Below are positions 1-9,302 of a stretch of DNA of 33,736 nucleotides, piece by piece. Source of the DNA: Myxococcales bacterium (GTDB taxonomy: Bacteria; Myxococcota; Bradymonadia; UBA7976; UBA1532); assembly GCA_020633515.1 (NCBI GenBank), contig JACKDM010000053.1, forward strand, positions 1-33,736, read 5' to 3'. The stretch's first letter is position 1, and each line of letters starts with the position of its first letter. The position numbers and the translations under genes are program-made. The notes under the pieces were generated by a model, which was not told where the DNA came from, ran no database searches, and saw nothing but the letters and a program-made list of their open reading frames with translations.

Positions 1-1
1 G

Positions 2-688
2 CAGGTCGACGACGGCGAGCCCGCGGCCTGCCCGGCGGCCTTCGAGGCGCTGCCGGCGGGGCCGGTCGAGGTGCGGGTGCGCGGCGCGGGCGCCGAGCGG
101 CGGGCGACGGTGACGGTGGTCGCGGCCGAGACGCTGACGATCACGCCGCCGGCGCCGCCGCCGTGGTGGTACGCCGGGGTCTCGCTCGGCGGCGGCGCGG
201 TGACGCTGTGGGGCGAGCTGCCCGACTTCGTCGAGCCGACCGCGGGCGGCCGCGCGCGGGCCGCGGTCCTCGGCGAGCTGCGGGTATGGGAGATGCTGTG
301 GGTGCGGCTCGGCGCCGGTTATGCCTTCGAGCAGCTCCGCTACCACGACCGCGACCTCGACGCCGATGGCACCTGGCTGCGGCAGACGCTCGACGTGCCG
401 GTCGCCGTGCGCGCCGAGCTGCCGTGGTGGTCGCTCGGGGTCGAGGCGGGCGGCGGGGTGTGGTTCCTGCTCGACGCCGAAGAGATGCAGGGCGGGGAGA
501 CGATCGGGGTCGGCGACGCCTTCGAAGAGATCGGCGGACAGGTGACGGTCGGGGTCGATCGCAGCTTCGCGCTCGATCCCATCACGCTGCGGCTCGCGCT
601 GCGCCACCACCACGGGCTGACCCCGGCGCTGACCGCGGTCGACGCGCGGCCGGTGGCATTTGAAGTGACGCTGGATGTCCTCTACTAG
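2..688 (+). CDS. Outer-membrane beta-barrel-like protein, 5' end missing
   Basis: The frame is open from the first complete codon of the window, so the true start lies upstream; the GTG at 71 is internal to the same open frame. The visible 228 residues start with a short Pro/Ala-rich stretch ending in PPAPPPWW. Then come alternating hydrophobic and polar strands rich in Gly, Trp and Tyr (for example GVSLGGGAVTLWGEL and VRLGAGYAFEQLRYHD), and the protein ends in the aromatic residue Tyr (DVLY). Strand alternation with a terminal aromatic is typical of outer-membrane barrels recognised by the BAM machinery. No specific family is recognised. The gene converges on the metallopeptidase gene and the two TAG stops overlap within the palindrome CTAG. 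The barrel call is an inference from pattern only. Confidence 0.6.
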   Translation, partial: QVDDGEPAACPAAFEALPAGPVEVRVRGAGAERRATVTVVAAETLTITPPAPPPWWYAGVSLGGGAVTLWGELPDFVEPTAGGRARAAVLGELRVWEMLWVRLGAGYAFEQLRYHDRDLDADGTWLRQTLDVPVAVRAELPWWSLGVEAGGGVWFLLDAEEMQGGETIGVGDAFEEIGGQVTVGVDRSFALDPITLRLALRHHHGLTPALTAVDARPVAFEVTLDVLY

Positions 689-1647
689 CGCGGCGCGTCG
701 GGCACGAAGTCTTCGGGGAGCTCGCCGGGCGCGACGGTGTCGGGGGTGAGCCAGCCTTCGAGGTGCTTCTCGAACTGCCAGCAGGGTGGCACCTTCACCC
801 GGCGGTTGCAGTAGCCATACTGGTCGAAGTACTTGCAGCGCATGCCACAGACGTGGCCGCGGGCGCTGTAGGCCTCTTCGCGGGCGAAGACGGTGCCGAG
901 GCGCAGCTTGTCGCGAAACGCGGCGGTGGTGTAGCTCCCGAAGACATGGGTGTACCAGCGACGGGCGTCGGCGGTCATCGGGGTGTGGCGCTGCACGCTG
1001 AGGTCGGGGTTCTGGCCCAGCTCGCGCGCGAGCAGCCCTTCGAGCGGGTAGCAGAGGCGGTCGTCGTCGTCGCGCTCGTCGGTGGGGAACGTGGTGTACG
1101 GTGGCTTCTTGAGCAGCGCCGGGTCGAGCGGGAGCGGGTGGTTGTCGCGCTGCTCGCTCGCGATGCCATGACCGAGCTCGTGCGCGATGAGGAGCGCGAG
1201 CGCGACCGGCGAGCGGCGCAGATCGGTCGAGAGCCAGATCACCGATCGCTTGCGCACCTTGTACTTCTCGCGGCCGGCGCCGATGGCTTCGATCTCGCCG
1301 GGCTCCCAGGCGCCGTTGATGTGTCCGCCCGCGGTCTTCGATCGGTGCGCGCTGAAGCCATCGGTGAACATGACGAGGGTGTCGGTGCGGCGCAGGAAGG
1401 CATGGAGCGCGGGGCCGATGCTCGGCTTCTGCTTGCGGGGCACGAGGGTGTAGGCGGCGCCGTCCCAGTGGAGGCGCCAGGCGAGGCCGTGTTCGAGGAT
1501 GTGCAGCGCGCCGCGGAGCGCGTGGTTCTCGGGGCGGGCGAGCCAGGCGTCGTAGGGCGCGCGGTCGCCCGCGGCGAGGGCCTTCTGCAGCCGGGTGGCG
1601 AGGCGCGTGTCTTCGGTCGTGAGGTGCTCGCGGATGGTGTCAGGCAT
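685..1647 (-). CDS. Putative zinc metallopeptidase (HELGH) with a C-terminal Cys cluster
   Basis: A 320-aa protein, apparently cytoplasmic because no signal peptide or membrane segment is seen. The zincin motif HELGH is at residues 156-160, inside a hydrophobic helix (ALLIAHELGHG). In zincins the two His bind zinc and the Glu is the catalytic base. The helix PLEGLLARELG (about 201-211) supplies Glu203 or Glu209 as possible third ligand. The C-terminal part has Cys267, Cys271, Cys280 and Cys289, spaced as CxxxC-x8-C-x8-C, which could be a second metal site. The N-terminal 100 residues match no family I recognise. The ATG has GGAGACC just upstream, and the start overlaps the end of the preceding gene by 8 bases, so the two are probably translated together. 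Peptidase activity and substrate are inference. Confidence 0.72.
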   Translation of the reverse strand: MPDTIREHLTTEDTRLATRLQKALAAGDRAPYDAWLARPENHALRGALHILEHGLAWRLHWDGAAYTLVPRKQKPSIGPALHAFLRRTDTLVMFTDGFSAHRSKTAGGHINGAWEPGEIEAIGAGREKYKVRKRSVIWLSTDLRRSPVALALLIAHELGHGIASEQRDNHPLPLDPALLKKPPYTTFPTDERDDDDRLCYPLEGLLARELGQNPDLSVQRHTPMTADARRWYTHVFGSYTTAAFRDKLRLGTVFAREEAYSARGHVCGMRCKYFDQYGYCNRRVKVPPCWQFEKHLEGWLTPDTVAPGELPEDFVPDAPR

Positions 1648-2380
1648 GGTGGTCTCCCTGCGGCGCGGGCTCGGCGAAGGGCGCGGCGGCGCGCTCGGCG
1701 TAGCGGGCGGCGACGGCGCGGTCGGGGAGGCGGCCGAGCGCGACGGCGAGGTCGAGGTGCTCGGCGGCGAGGTCGAGCCAGTCGTCGCGCTCGGGGGTCT
1801 CGCGGAGCGCGTCGAGGAGCGGCTGCCAGAGGCGGGGGCTGCGGCGGGCGACGCAGATCGCGGTGAGATCGGCGTGCTCGGCGAGGTGGCCGGCGTGCCA
1901 GGCGGCGATCGCGCGGGTGAGCGCGGCGTCGTCGCCGGTGGCGGCGAGCGCGAGATCGGCGACGGCGGTGAGCTCGCGAGAGAGCGCGCGGGGTACGAGC
2001 GGGGGCTCGGCGGTGGCGAGCTCGCGGACCCAGGCGGCGAAGGGCGCGAGGCCGTGGGGCTGGCGCGTGGTGTACCAGAGCTGTTCGAGCAGGTAGGGCA
2101 CCTGCTGCGGTGAGGGCTCGGCGACGAGGCGGGCGTGCTCGGCGCGCCAGGCGCGGTCGAGCCCGGCGGCGAAGGCGCCGCGGTTGCGGGCGTTCTGGGT
2201 CTTCATCGCGTCGAGCACGTCGTCGCGGATGGCGTTGCGGGTGGCGTACATCGCTTCGAGCGCGGCGGCGACGGCGGGGTCGTCGCTCTCGGCGGCGGCG
2301 GGGATGAAGCGGCGGCGCTCTTTGAGCTTGTGCCGGGCGAGGCCGGCGAGGATGGCGGCGGTGTCGGGGTGCGGTGGCAT
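1640..2380 (-). CDS. Unknown helical protein, partner of the metallopeptidase
   Basis: A 246-aa protein. I chose the ATG at 2380 (MPPHPDTAAILAGL) rather than the ATG 17 codons upstream because a perfect AGGAGG lies five bases before it. The sequence is almost entirely helical, with short Ala/Leu/Arg-rich helices that recall HEAT-like or TPR-like repeats, for example SPRLWQPLLDALRE followed by RDDWLDLAAEHLDLAVALG. No signal peptide, membrane segment or catalytic motif is visible and I do not recognise the family. Its last eight bases overlap the start of the metallopeptidase gene, so the two form a coupled pair. A scaffold or regulator of the peptidase is possible but unproven. Confidence 0.65.
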   Translation of the reverse strand: MPPHPDTAAILAGLARHKLKERRRFIPAAAESDDPAVAAALEAMYATRNAIRDDVLDAMKTQNARNRGAFAAGLDRAWRAEHARLVAEPSPQQVPYLLEQLWYTTRQPHGLAPFAAWVRELATAEPPLVPRALSRELTAVADLALAATGDDAALTRAIAAWHAGHLAEHADLTAICVARRSPRLWQPLLDALRETPERDDWLDLAAEHLDLAVALGRLPDRAVAARYAERAAAPFAEPAPQGDHHA

Positions 2381-2415
2381 GGCGACCTCCTGGGGTGGGC
2401 GCGCATGGCAGCATT

Positions 2416-2456
2416 GCATCGGCGATGCCATCGGCCGGGTCGCGTGATGACACGCG
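2416..2456. promoter_or_regulatory. Cluster of palindromes upstream of the metallopeptidase operon
   Basis: The 165-base gap between the HMG-CoA lyase gene and the unknown gene at 1640-2380 holds three perfect inverted repeats: GCATCG-G-CGATGC (2416-2428), the overlapping CGATG-C-CATCG (2423-2433), and CGCGTG-ATGA-CACGCG (2441-2456). They lie 36 to 76 bases upstream of the ATG at 2380, where an operator would be expected. The last could instead form a weak terminator hairpin behind the acyl-CoA operon, though no T-run follows it. No clear -35/-10 pair is evident. The GCATCGGC half-site recurs as a perfect inverted repeat at 16730-16748. Confidence 0.35.
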
Positions 2457-2545
2457 AGGCCACGGTGGGAGGCGTTACCCGATGGGATCAGCCGGGCCGA
2501 GGCATGGGATCGATGGGTGACGCTGCGGTGGCAGGAAGCGCGCGA

Positions 2546-3457
2546 TCAGCGGCGGGCGGCGAGCGCCTGCAAGGCCCGGCTCGGCAGGGTGCGGCCGAGG
2601 AGCTGCTGCGCGAGCAGGCCGGCGTCGACGAGCTTGTCGAGGTCGACGCCGGTCTCGATCTCCATGCCGTGCAGCAGGTTGACGAGGTCTTCGGTCGCGA
2701 GGTTGCCGCTCGCGCCGGGCGCGTAGGGGCAGCCGCCGAGGCCGGCGACGCTGGCGTCGAAGGTGGTGACGCCGTATTCGAGCCCGACGAGGCAGTTGGC
2801 GAGCGCGGTGCCGCGGGTGTCGTGCATGTGCATCGCGATGCGGTCGAGCGGGACCTTGGCGCCGACGACGTCGAGCACGCGCGCGGTCTGGCGGGGGTTG
2901 CCGACGCCGATGGTGTCGCCGAGGCTGATCTCGTAGGCGCCCATGGCGAGCAGGCGGGCGGCGACGGCGGCGGCCTCGGCGGGGTCGACCGCCCCTTCGT
3001 AGGGGCAGCCCCAGACGGTGCTGACGTAGGCGCGCACGGCGACGCCGCGCTCGGCGCAGGTCGCGAAGACCGGCTCGAAGGCGGCGTAGGTCTCGTCTCG
3101 GGTCTTGTTGATGTTGCGGCGGTTGTGGGTCTCGCTCGCCGACATGAAGACGGCGATCTCGCGCAGCCCGGCTTCGAGGGCGCGGTCGAGGCCGGTGGTG
3201 TTGGGCACGAGCGCGGTGTAGGTGGGGCCGTCGGTGACGTCGCGGTAGCGCTCGGCGACCCGGCCGGCGTCGGCGAGCGCGGGGATCCAGCGGGGGTGCA
3301 CGAAGCTGGTGATCTCGATGCGCCCGAGCCCGGCGGCGGTGAGCGCGTCGATGAGGCGCATCTTGTCTTCGCTGGCGACGAAGGCTTTTTCGTTCTGGAG
3401 GCCGTCGCGGGGGCCGACCTCGTAGACCTGGACCTTTTTGGGCAACGACGCGAACAC
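2546..3457 (-). CDS. mvaB: Hydroxymethylglutaryl-CoA lyase
   Basis: HMG-CoA lyase cleaves 3-hydroxy-3-methylglutaryl-CoA to acetoacetate and acetyl-CoA, the last step of leucine breakdown. The protein is a TIM barrel of the HMGL-like family. The N-terminal signature VGPRDGLQNE is at residues 14-23, with the conserved Arg17-Asp18. The metal-binding strand reads HMHDTRG. The catalytic-loop cysteine sits in GLGGCPYAPGASGN (Cys243). I chose the GTG at 3457 because it has AGGAG close upstream, lies 14 bases behind the preceding stop, and gives 303 residues, the usual length. The longer frame starting at 3520 adds an Arg/Pro-rich stretch that overlaps the upstream gene. It is the last gene of the five-gene acyl-CoA operon. 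The family is clear; related lyases of the same fold act on other hydroxyacyl-CoAs, so exact substrate is slightly less sure. Confidence 0.93.
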   Translation of the reverse strand: MFASLPKKVQVYEVGPRDGLQNEKAFVASEDKMRLIDALTAAGLGRIEITSFVHPRWIPALADAGRVAERYRDVTDGPTYTALVPNTTGLDRALEAGLREIAVFMSASETHNRRNINKTRDETYAAFEPVFATCAERGVAVRAYVSTVWGCPYEGAVDPAEAAAVAARLLAMGAYEISLGDTIGVGNPRQTARVLDVVGAKVPLDRIAMHMHDTRGTALANCLVGLEYGVTTFDASVAGLGGCPYAPGASGNLATEDLVNLLHGMEIETGVDLDKLVDAGLLAQQLLGRTLPSRALQALAARR

Positions 3458-3471
3458 GGGATCTCCTGGGC

Positions 3472-3900
3472 TCAGACGATCGGTGCCCGCGGGCGCTCGG
3501 CGGCGGCGGCGCGGATCCACTCGACGATGTCGTGCAGGCTGCTGCCGGGGGTGAAGATGCGGGCGACGCCCTGCGCCTCGAGCGCGGGGATGTCGTCGTC
3601 GGGGATGATGCCGCCGCCGAAGACGGTGACGTCGGTGGCGCCGCGGCGGGCGAGGGCGTCGAGCACGGCGGGGAAGAGGGTGTTGTGGGCGCCGCTCAAG
3701 ATGCTGAGGCCGACGAAGTCGACGTCCTCCTGCACGGCGGCGTCGGCGATCATCTCGGGGGTCTGGTGGAGGCCGGTGTAGACGACCTCCATGCCGGCGT
3801 CGCGCAGGGCGCGGGCGATGACCTTGGCGCCGCGGTCGTGGCCGTCGAGGCCGGGTTTGGCGACGAGCACCCGGATCCGCGGGCCGGCTGTCTCCTTCAC
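3472..3900 (-). CDS. Stand-alone cobalamin-binding subunit of an acyl-CoA mutase
   Basis: A 142-aa protein made of one B12-binding domain. The base-off/His-on motif DGHDRG is at residues 19-24 (Asp19, His21, Gly24), followed by the SILSG stretch and the GGGIIPDDD loop that cradle the corrin and its nucleotide tail. It closely resembles the C-terminal domain or small subunit of methylmalonyl-CoA mutase, and could equally serve isobutyryl-CoA or hydroxyisobutyryl-CoA mutase. It needs a separate catalytic large subunit, and none is encoded in this window. The GTG start at 3900 has AGGAGG upstream and lies 10 bases behind the acyl-CoA dehydrogenase stop; its own stop is 14 bases before the HMG-CoA lyase start. 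The domain is certain; which acyl-CoA it isomerises is not. Confidence 0.9.
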   Translation of the reverse strand: MKETAGPRIRVLVAKPGLDGHDRGAKVIARALRDAGMEVVYTGLHQTPEMIADAAVQEDVDFVGLSILSGAHNTLFPAVLDALARRGATDVTVFGGGIIPDDDIPALEAQGVARIFTPGSSLHDIVEWIRAAAAERPRAPIV

Positions 3901-3910
3901 GGGCTCCTCC

Positions 3911-5062
3911 TCAGCGTCCCGCGCTCGCGAGGCGCAGGGTCTCGCGGGCGATGACGATGCGCTGCACCTCGCTGGTGCCTTCGTAGATGCGGGTCACGCG
4001 CACGTCGCGCAGGTAGCGCTCGACGGCGTGCGCGCGGGTGACCCCGTCGGGGCCGAAGACCTCGACGGCGGCGCGGCAGACGCGGTTGGCCATCTCGGTG
4101 CAGTAGAGCTTGGCCATGGCGGCCTCGCGGGTCATGGGTTTGCCCTGGTCCTTGAGCGCGGCGGCGCGCAGGCAGAGCAGCCAGCCGGCGTCGAGCTCCA
4201 TCGCGCAGTCGGCGACGCGGCGCTGGATGTCGGCGTGCTCGGGCGGCATGTCGTCCATGAGGTCGGCGGCGTGGCGGGTCGCGGCGGCGGCGGCCGCCGT
4301 GGCGATGCCGACGGCCTGGGCCGAGACGCCGATCCGGCCGCCGTCGAGCGCGCTCATGGCGATGCGGAAGCCGATGCCCTCGGGGCCGAGGCGGTTGGTC
4401 GCCGGGACGCGGCAGCCGTCGAAGACGAGCTGGGTGGTGGCCGAGGCGCGCTGGCCGAGCTTGTCTTCGGGGTGGGTGGCCTCGAAGCCGGGGGTGCCGG
4501 GCTCGACGAGGAAGGCGCTGATCCCGCGCGAGCGGGCGTCAGGGTCGGTGCGGGCCATGACGAGGTAGAGGCCGGCGTGGCCGCCGCTGGTGACCCACGA
4601 CTTGGTGCCGTCGATGACGTAGTGGTCGCCGTCGCGGATGGCGGTGGTGCGCAGGCTCGCGGCGTCGCTGCCGCTGTCGGGCTCGCTGAGGCTGAAGCCG
4701 GCGGCGGGCCACTCGCCGCCGGTGATGCGGGGGAGCCAGGCCTTCTTCTGGTCGTCGTCGCCGAAGCCCTGGATGGCCTCGGCGACCATGTTGGTGACCA
4801 TGAGCCCGACGGTGGTCGCGGCGCAGGCGGCGGCGAGCTCGCGCACGGCGAGCACGTAGGCGACCGCGCCGGCGCCGCGGCCGCCGTGGGCCGGGTCGAC
4901 GTTGATGCCGAGCAGACCGCGGGCGCCGAGCGCGCGGAGGGTGTCGGCGGGGAAGCGCTTGTCGCGGTCGAGCGCGGCGGCGGCGGGGGCGACGAGGTCG
5001 CGGGCGGCCTCGGCGGCGACGCGCTGGGTGTCGGACTGGCGGGCGTCGAGCTTGAAGTCCAT
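3911..5062 (-). CDS. Acyl-CoA dehydrogenase (short or branched chain type)
   Basis: An FAD-dependent acyl-CoA dehydrogenase that forms the alpha,beta double bond of an acyl-CoA and passes electrons to electron-transfer flavoprotein. The 383 residues follow the normal order: N-terminal helical domain, central beta domain with the FAD-binding stretch [14 protein letters not shown] and KSWVTSGG, and C-terminal helical domain. The catalytic base is expected at Glu361 in [11 protein letters not shown], the position used by short- and medium-chain enzymes; isovaleryl- and long-chain enzymes use a different helix. The ATG at 5062 has GAGGAG upstream. It lies 28 bases behind the 3-hydroxybutyryl-CoA dehydrogenase stop. 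Butyryl-CoA, isobutyryl-CoA or 2-methylbutyryl-CoA are all plausible substrates; with HMG-CoA lyase nearby, branched-chain amino acid breakdown is likely. Confidence 0.92.
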   Translation of the reverse strand: MDFKLDARQSDTQRVAAEAARDLVAPAAAALDRDKRFPADTLRALGARGLLGINVDPAHGGRGAGAVAYVLAVRELAAACAATTVGLMVTNMVAEAIQGFGDDDQKKAWLPRITGGEWPAAGFSLSEPDSGSDAASLRTTAIRDGDHYVIDGTKSWVTSGGHAGLYLVMARTDPDARSRGISAFLVEPGTPGFEATHPEDKLGQRASATTQLVFDGCRVPATNRLGPEGIGFRIAMSALDGGRIGVSAQAVGIATAAAAAATRHAADLMDDMPPEHADIQRRVADCAMELDAGWLLCLRAAALKDQGKPMTREAAMAKLYCTEMANRVCRAAVEVFGPDGVTRAHAVERYLRDVRVTRIYEGTSEVQRIVIARETLRLASAGR

Positions 5063-5090
5063 CGCGCTCCTCGCGGCGGCGGCGGGTCGG

Positions 5091-5972
5091 TCAGGTCTCG
5101 TAGCGGTGGAAGCCGCGGCCGGTCTTCTTGCCGAGCCAGCCGGCCTCGACGTACTGGCGCAAGAGCGGGCAGGGCCGGTACTTGCTGTCGCCGGTGCCCT
5201 GGTGCAGCACCTCCATGATCGCGAGGCAGGTGTCGAGGCCGATGAAGTCGGCGAGGGTGAGCGGGCCCATCGGCTGGTTGGTGCCGAGCTTCATCGCGGC
5301 GTCGATGTCCTGGGCGCTGCCGATGCCCTCGTAGAGCGCGACGACGGCCTCGTTGATCATCGGCATGAGGACGCGGTTGACGATGAAGCCGGGCATGTCG
5401 CGGGAGACGACCGTCGTCTTGCCCATCGCCTCGGCGAGCGCGCGGACGAGCTCGTAGGTGGCGTCGCTGGTGGCGAGGCCGCGGATGAGCTCGACGAGCT
5501 TCATGATCGGGACGGGATTCATGAAGTGCATGCCGATGAAGCGCTCGGGGCGCTTGGTCCAGCCGGCCATGCGGGTGATCGGGATCGACGAGGTGTTGCT
5601 CGCGAAGATGGTCTCGGGCGGGCAGACGGCGTCGAGGCCGGTGAAGATGCGGCGCTTGAGCGCCTCGTCTTCGCTGACGGCCTCGATGATGAGCGCGGCC
5701 TCGACGAGCGCGCCGAGGTCGTCGACGGGCGCGATGCGCTCCATCAGCGCGGCGGCGTCGGGCTCGCTCATGCGGCCCTTCTGGACTTCGCGGCGGACGC
5801 GGCTCTCGATGGCGGCGCGGCCCTGCTCGGCGCGGGCGCGGTCGGCGTCGGCGAGGAGGACGCGGATCCCGGTGGCGGCGGCGACCTGGGCGATGCCCTG
5901 GCCCATCTGGCCGGCGCCGACGACGCCGATGCTCTGGATGCCGTGGAGCGCGTCTTTGGGCTGGGTGCTCAT
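5091..5972 (-). CDS. hbd: 3-hydroxybutyryl-CoA dehydrogenase
   Basis: An NAD(P)-dependent dehydrogenase that interconverts 3-hydroxyacyl-CoA and 3-oxoacyl-CoA. The 293-aa length is that of the single-function short-chain enzyme, not of the large FadB-type fusion. The Rossmann motif VGAGQMGQG lies at about residues 18-26. The SNTSS motif that contacts the substrate, the catalytic-His segment [15 protein letters not shown], and the C-terminal domain signature [18 protein letters not shown] and [15 protein letters not shown] all follow in order. The ATG at 5972 is 13 bases behind the thiolase stop and has AAGGGA upstream at a slightly long distance. Set between thiolase and acyl-CoA dehydrogenase, it completes most of a beta-oxidation spiral for C4 acyl chains; an enoyl-CoA hydratase is missing from the operon and must be encoded elsewhere. 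Confidence 0.94.
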   Translation of the reverse strand: MSTQPKDALHGIQSIGVVGAGQMGQGIAQVAAATGIRVLLADADRARAEQGRAAIESRVRREVQKGRMSEPDAAALMERIAPVDDLGALVEAALIIEAVSEDEALKRRIFTGLDAVCPPETIFASNTSSIPITRMAGWTKRPERFIGMHFMNPVPIMKLVELIRGLATSDATYELVRALAEAMGKTTVVSRDMPGFIVNRVLMPMINEAVVALYEGIGSAQDIDAAMKLGTNQPMGPLTLADFIGLDTCLAIMEVLHQGTGDSKYRPCPLLRQYVEAGWLGKKTGRGFHRYET

Positions 5973-5985
5973 CTGGAGGTCCCTT

Positions 5986-7161
<1,176 letters not shown>

Positions 7162-7209
7162 GCCGCGGGTCTCCTTCTCTTCGGGTCGGTCGGGTGCTAT
7201 CAAGTGGTG

Positions 7210-8985
7210 ATGCGCGTGTCAACGGCGAGCGGGGTGTGCGTGGGGTGGCTGTGGGTGGCCGCCGCCTGCGCGCCCGCGCCGGGCTTGGAAGATGCCTCGA
7301 TCGAGGTCCGGGTGGCGCCGCTGGCGAACGACGGCTGCCTCGGCGCGCGGCCGCTGGCGCTGCCGGCCGAGGTCGACGCGGTGGTGGTCGAGCGGGCGAG
7401 CGCGGCGGGCTTCGAGGTGGTCGATCGGATCACGCCGGGCGGCGGGCCGCTGCTGTTGACCGGTGTCGCCGCGGGCGAGGCGGCGCTGCGGTTCGTGGCG
7501 TGCGCGGGGTCGGTGCCGCGATTCGTGGCGTCGCCCGAGGCGCCGCGGGTCGACGAGAACGGCAAGAGCGCGCTCACCTTGCACTTCAAGCCGATCGACC
7601 GGCTCGGCTGCACCGGGACGACGCAGGGGCCCTCGTACAACCGCTACGCCGGGCTCGGGCGGCCGCGGGCGTTCGCGGCGACGGCGCCGCTCGACGACGG
7701 GCGGGTGCTGGTGGTGGGCGGGGCCGACACGGTCGCGGGCGACCGGCTCTCGGTCGCCGATCCGGACGCGGGCTGGGATGTGTACAGCCCCGGGGAGAGC
7801 CTGTTCCTGCCCGGGGTCGACCGGGCGCGGCCGCTGTCGCCGCGGGCGATGAAGGCGCCGCGGGTCGCGGCGGCGGCGGTGCGGTGGCGGGCGCCGGGCG
7901 CGTCGCGGGACGGGGTGCTGGTGATCGGCGGCGCGCCGGCGGTGGCGCGGGGGGCGTTCCCGTTCGGGCCGCTGCGGCCGGCGGACGGGCTGAGCGCGCC
8001 GGACGCGGAGTACTTCGATCCCGACGACGGCAGCTTCGCGCCGCTGCGCTTCGAGGGCGCGCGGTTGACGCCGCGGTTCCTGGCGGGCGTGGCGGTCGAC
8101 GGGCAGCGGGTGGTGATCGTGGGCGGCATCACCGCGGCGAACGAGCCGAGCGACGTGGTCGAGATCATCGACGGCGACCGGCTGCGGGTGCTGTACGTGC
8201 CGACCGACGCGGAGCGCGAGCGGCAGGCGAGCCAGGGTGAGATCGACGCCCGGCTCGCGCGCAACGTGCTGCTCGGGCCGTCGGTGACCGCGATCGGCGG
8301 TGGGCGCTTCTTCGTGTGGGCCGGCGACTACAACGGCTGCGGCGCGCAGCCCGGGTGGCTGTTGTCGCTCGATCCCGAGCCGCGGATCGAGCCGCTGACG
8401 CTCGACGCGCCGGTCGCGGCGCCGCAGTGCGGGGAGCCGGTGGGCTGCCGGCCGTGGTATCCGACGGCCTACCACGCGGCGACGGCGCTGCCGGCGGTCG
8501 ATGGCGAGGCGCGGGTGCTGGTGACCGGCGGCGTGGTGGTGAGCTCGCGGGGGCTGGTCAACAACCCCGATCCGGGTGAGGCGTGCGGGCCGAATGCCTT
8601 CGTCGCAACGGTCGACGCCGAGGCGAAGCGGGTCGCGATCACGCCGGTGCCGGTCGAGGGCGAGGCAGCCGCGGCGCTCAAGCGCGCGTTTCACGCGGCG
8701 GCGCCGACGAGCGACGGGCGGGTGTTGATCGCGGGCGGCTGGGCGCACGGCGGCAACGCGACGGCGTTCCACGCGGCCGACGAGGTGCTGGTGTACGGCG
8801 AGGGCGGATTCTCTTTGCGGGACGACCGCTTGTCATCGCCGCGGATCGGCGGGCTCGCGGCGGCGCTGCCGGGCGGCGCGGTGCTGCTCGGCGGCGGGAT
8901 CGCGCGCGACGGCGACGGCTTCGCGATCGGCGCGGGCGCCGAGGTCTACACCCCGCCGAGCGTCGATCCGACGGTCTGTCAGTAG
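7210..8985 (+). CDS. Kelch-like beta-propeller lipoprotein
   Basis: A 591-aa secreted protein. Residues 1-20 form a short signal peptide ending in the lipobox VAAAC, so Cys20 is probably lipidated. A beta-rich domain (about 25-115) is followed by repeated kelch-like blades, each with a hydrophobic strand ending in two or three Gly: GRVLVVGGAD, GVLVIGGAP, QRVVIVGGIT, EARVLVTGGVV, GRVLIAGGWAHGG, GGAVLLGGGIA. Such propellers usually bind protein or carbohydrate at the cell surface. Codons end mostly in G (GCG, GTG, CTG), unlike the C-ending plus-strand genes after 23 kb. The ATG at 7210 is preceded by a weak AAGTGGTG; the frame is open far upstream through the thiolase gene, but that part is antisense shadow. 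The last codons overlap the convergent gene at 8979-9302. Confidence 0.82.
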   Translation: MRVSTASGVCVGWLWVAAACAPAPGLEDASIEVRVAPLANDGCLGARPLALPAEVDAVVVERASAAGFEVVDRITPGGGPLLLTGVAAGEAALRFVACAGSVPRFVASPEAPRVDENGKSALTLHFKPIDRLGCTGTTQGPSYNRYAGLGRPRAFAATAPLDDGRVLVVGGADTVAGDRLSVADPDAGWDVYSPGESLFLPGVDRARPLSPRAMKAPRVAAAAVRWRAPGASRDGVLVIGGAPAVARGAFPFGPLRPADGLSAPDAEYFDPDDGSFAPLRFEGARLTPRFLAGVAVDGQRVVIVGGITAANEPSDVVEIIDGDRLRVLYVPTDAERERQASQGEIDARLARNVLLGPSVTAIGGGRFFVWAGDYNGCGAQPGWLLSLDPEPRIEPLTLDAPVAAPQCGEPVGCRPWYPTAYHAATALPAVDGEARVLVTGGVVVSSRGLVNNPDPGEACGPNAFVATVDAEAKRVAITPVPVEGEAAAALKRAFHAAAPTSDGRVLIAGGWAHGGNATAFHAADEVLVYGEGGFSLRDDRLSSPRIGGLAAALPGGAVLLGGGIARDGDGFAIGAGAEVYTPPSVDPTVCQ

Positions 8986-9302
8986 CGCACCTCGACCGCG
9001 GCGTCGCCCTCGACGGCGAAGACCCGCCGCACCGGCGCCCCCTCCCCCACCCGCAGCGTCGCTTCGAAGGTGCCCCGCGGGAGCTGCACGACGTGCGCGC
9101 GCTCGGCGCCAGGGCCGAAGGTGGCGCGTCGCAGCCGCGCGCCGTCTTCGTCGCGCAGCGTCACCTCGAGCTCGCCGGCCGGCGCGCCGCCGTAGCGCAG
9201 GGTGACGTCGTTCGAGGCGCCGTCCCAGGCGCGCACGCCGTAGACGAGCGCGAGCGCGGCGAAGCCGGCGGCGGCGTAGCGCAGGATACGGCGGGGGTTC
9301 AC
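8979..9302 (-). CDS. Small membrane-anchored protein of unknown function
   Basis: A 107-aa protein with one hydrophobic segment at about residues 6-24 (RYAAAGFAALALVYGVRAW), which is an uncleaved anchor or a signal peptide. It is followed by an 80-residue beta-rich domain (ELEVTLRDEDGARLRRATF ... VVQLPRGTFEATLRV) that looks like one immunoglobulin-like or carboxypeptidase-regulatory-like sandwich. The start is a GTG at 9302 that overlaps the stop of the phosphoesterase gene in the sequence GTGA, a classic coupling arrangement, so this is the third gene of an operon with the phosphoesterase and the giant lipoprotein. The stop overlaps the end of the convergent kelch-like gene. No family is recognised. 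Confidence 0.7.
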   Translation of the reverse strand: MNPRRILRYAAAGFAALALVYGVRAWDGASNDVTLRYGGAPAGELEVTLRDEDGARLRRATFGPGAERAHVVQLPRGTFEATLRVGEGAPVRRVFAVEGDAAVEVRY

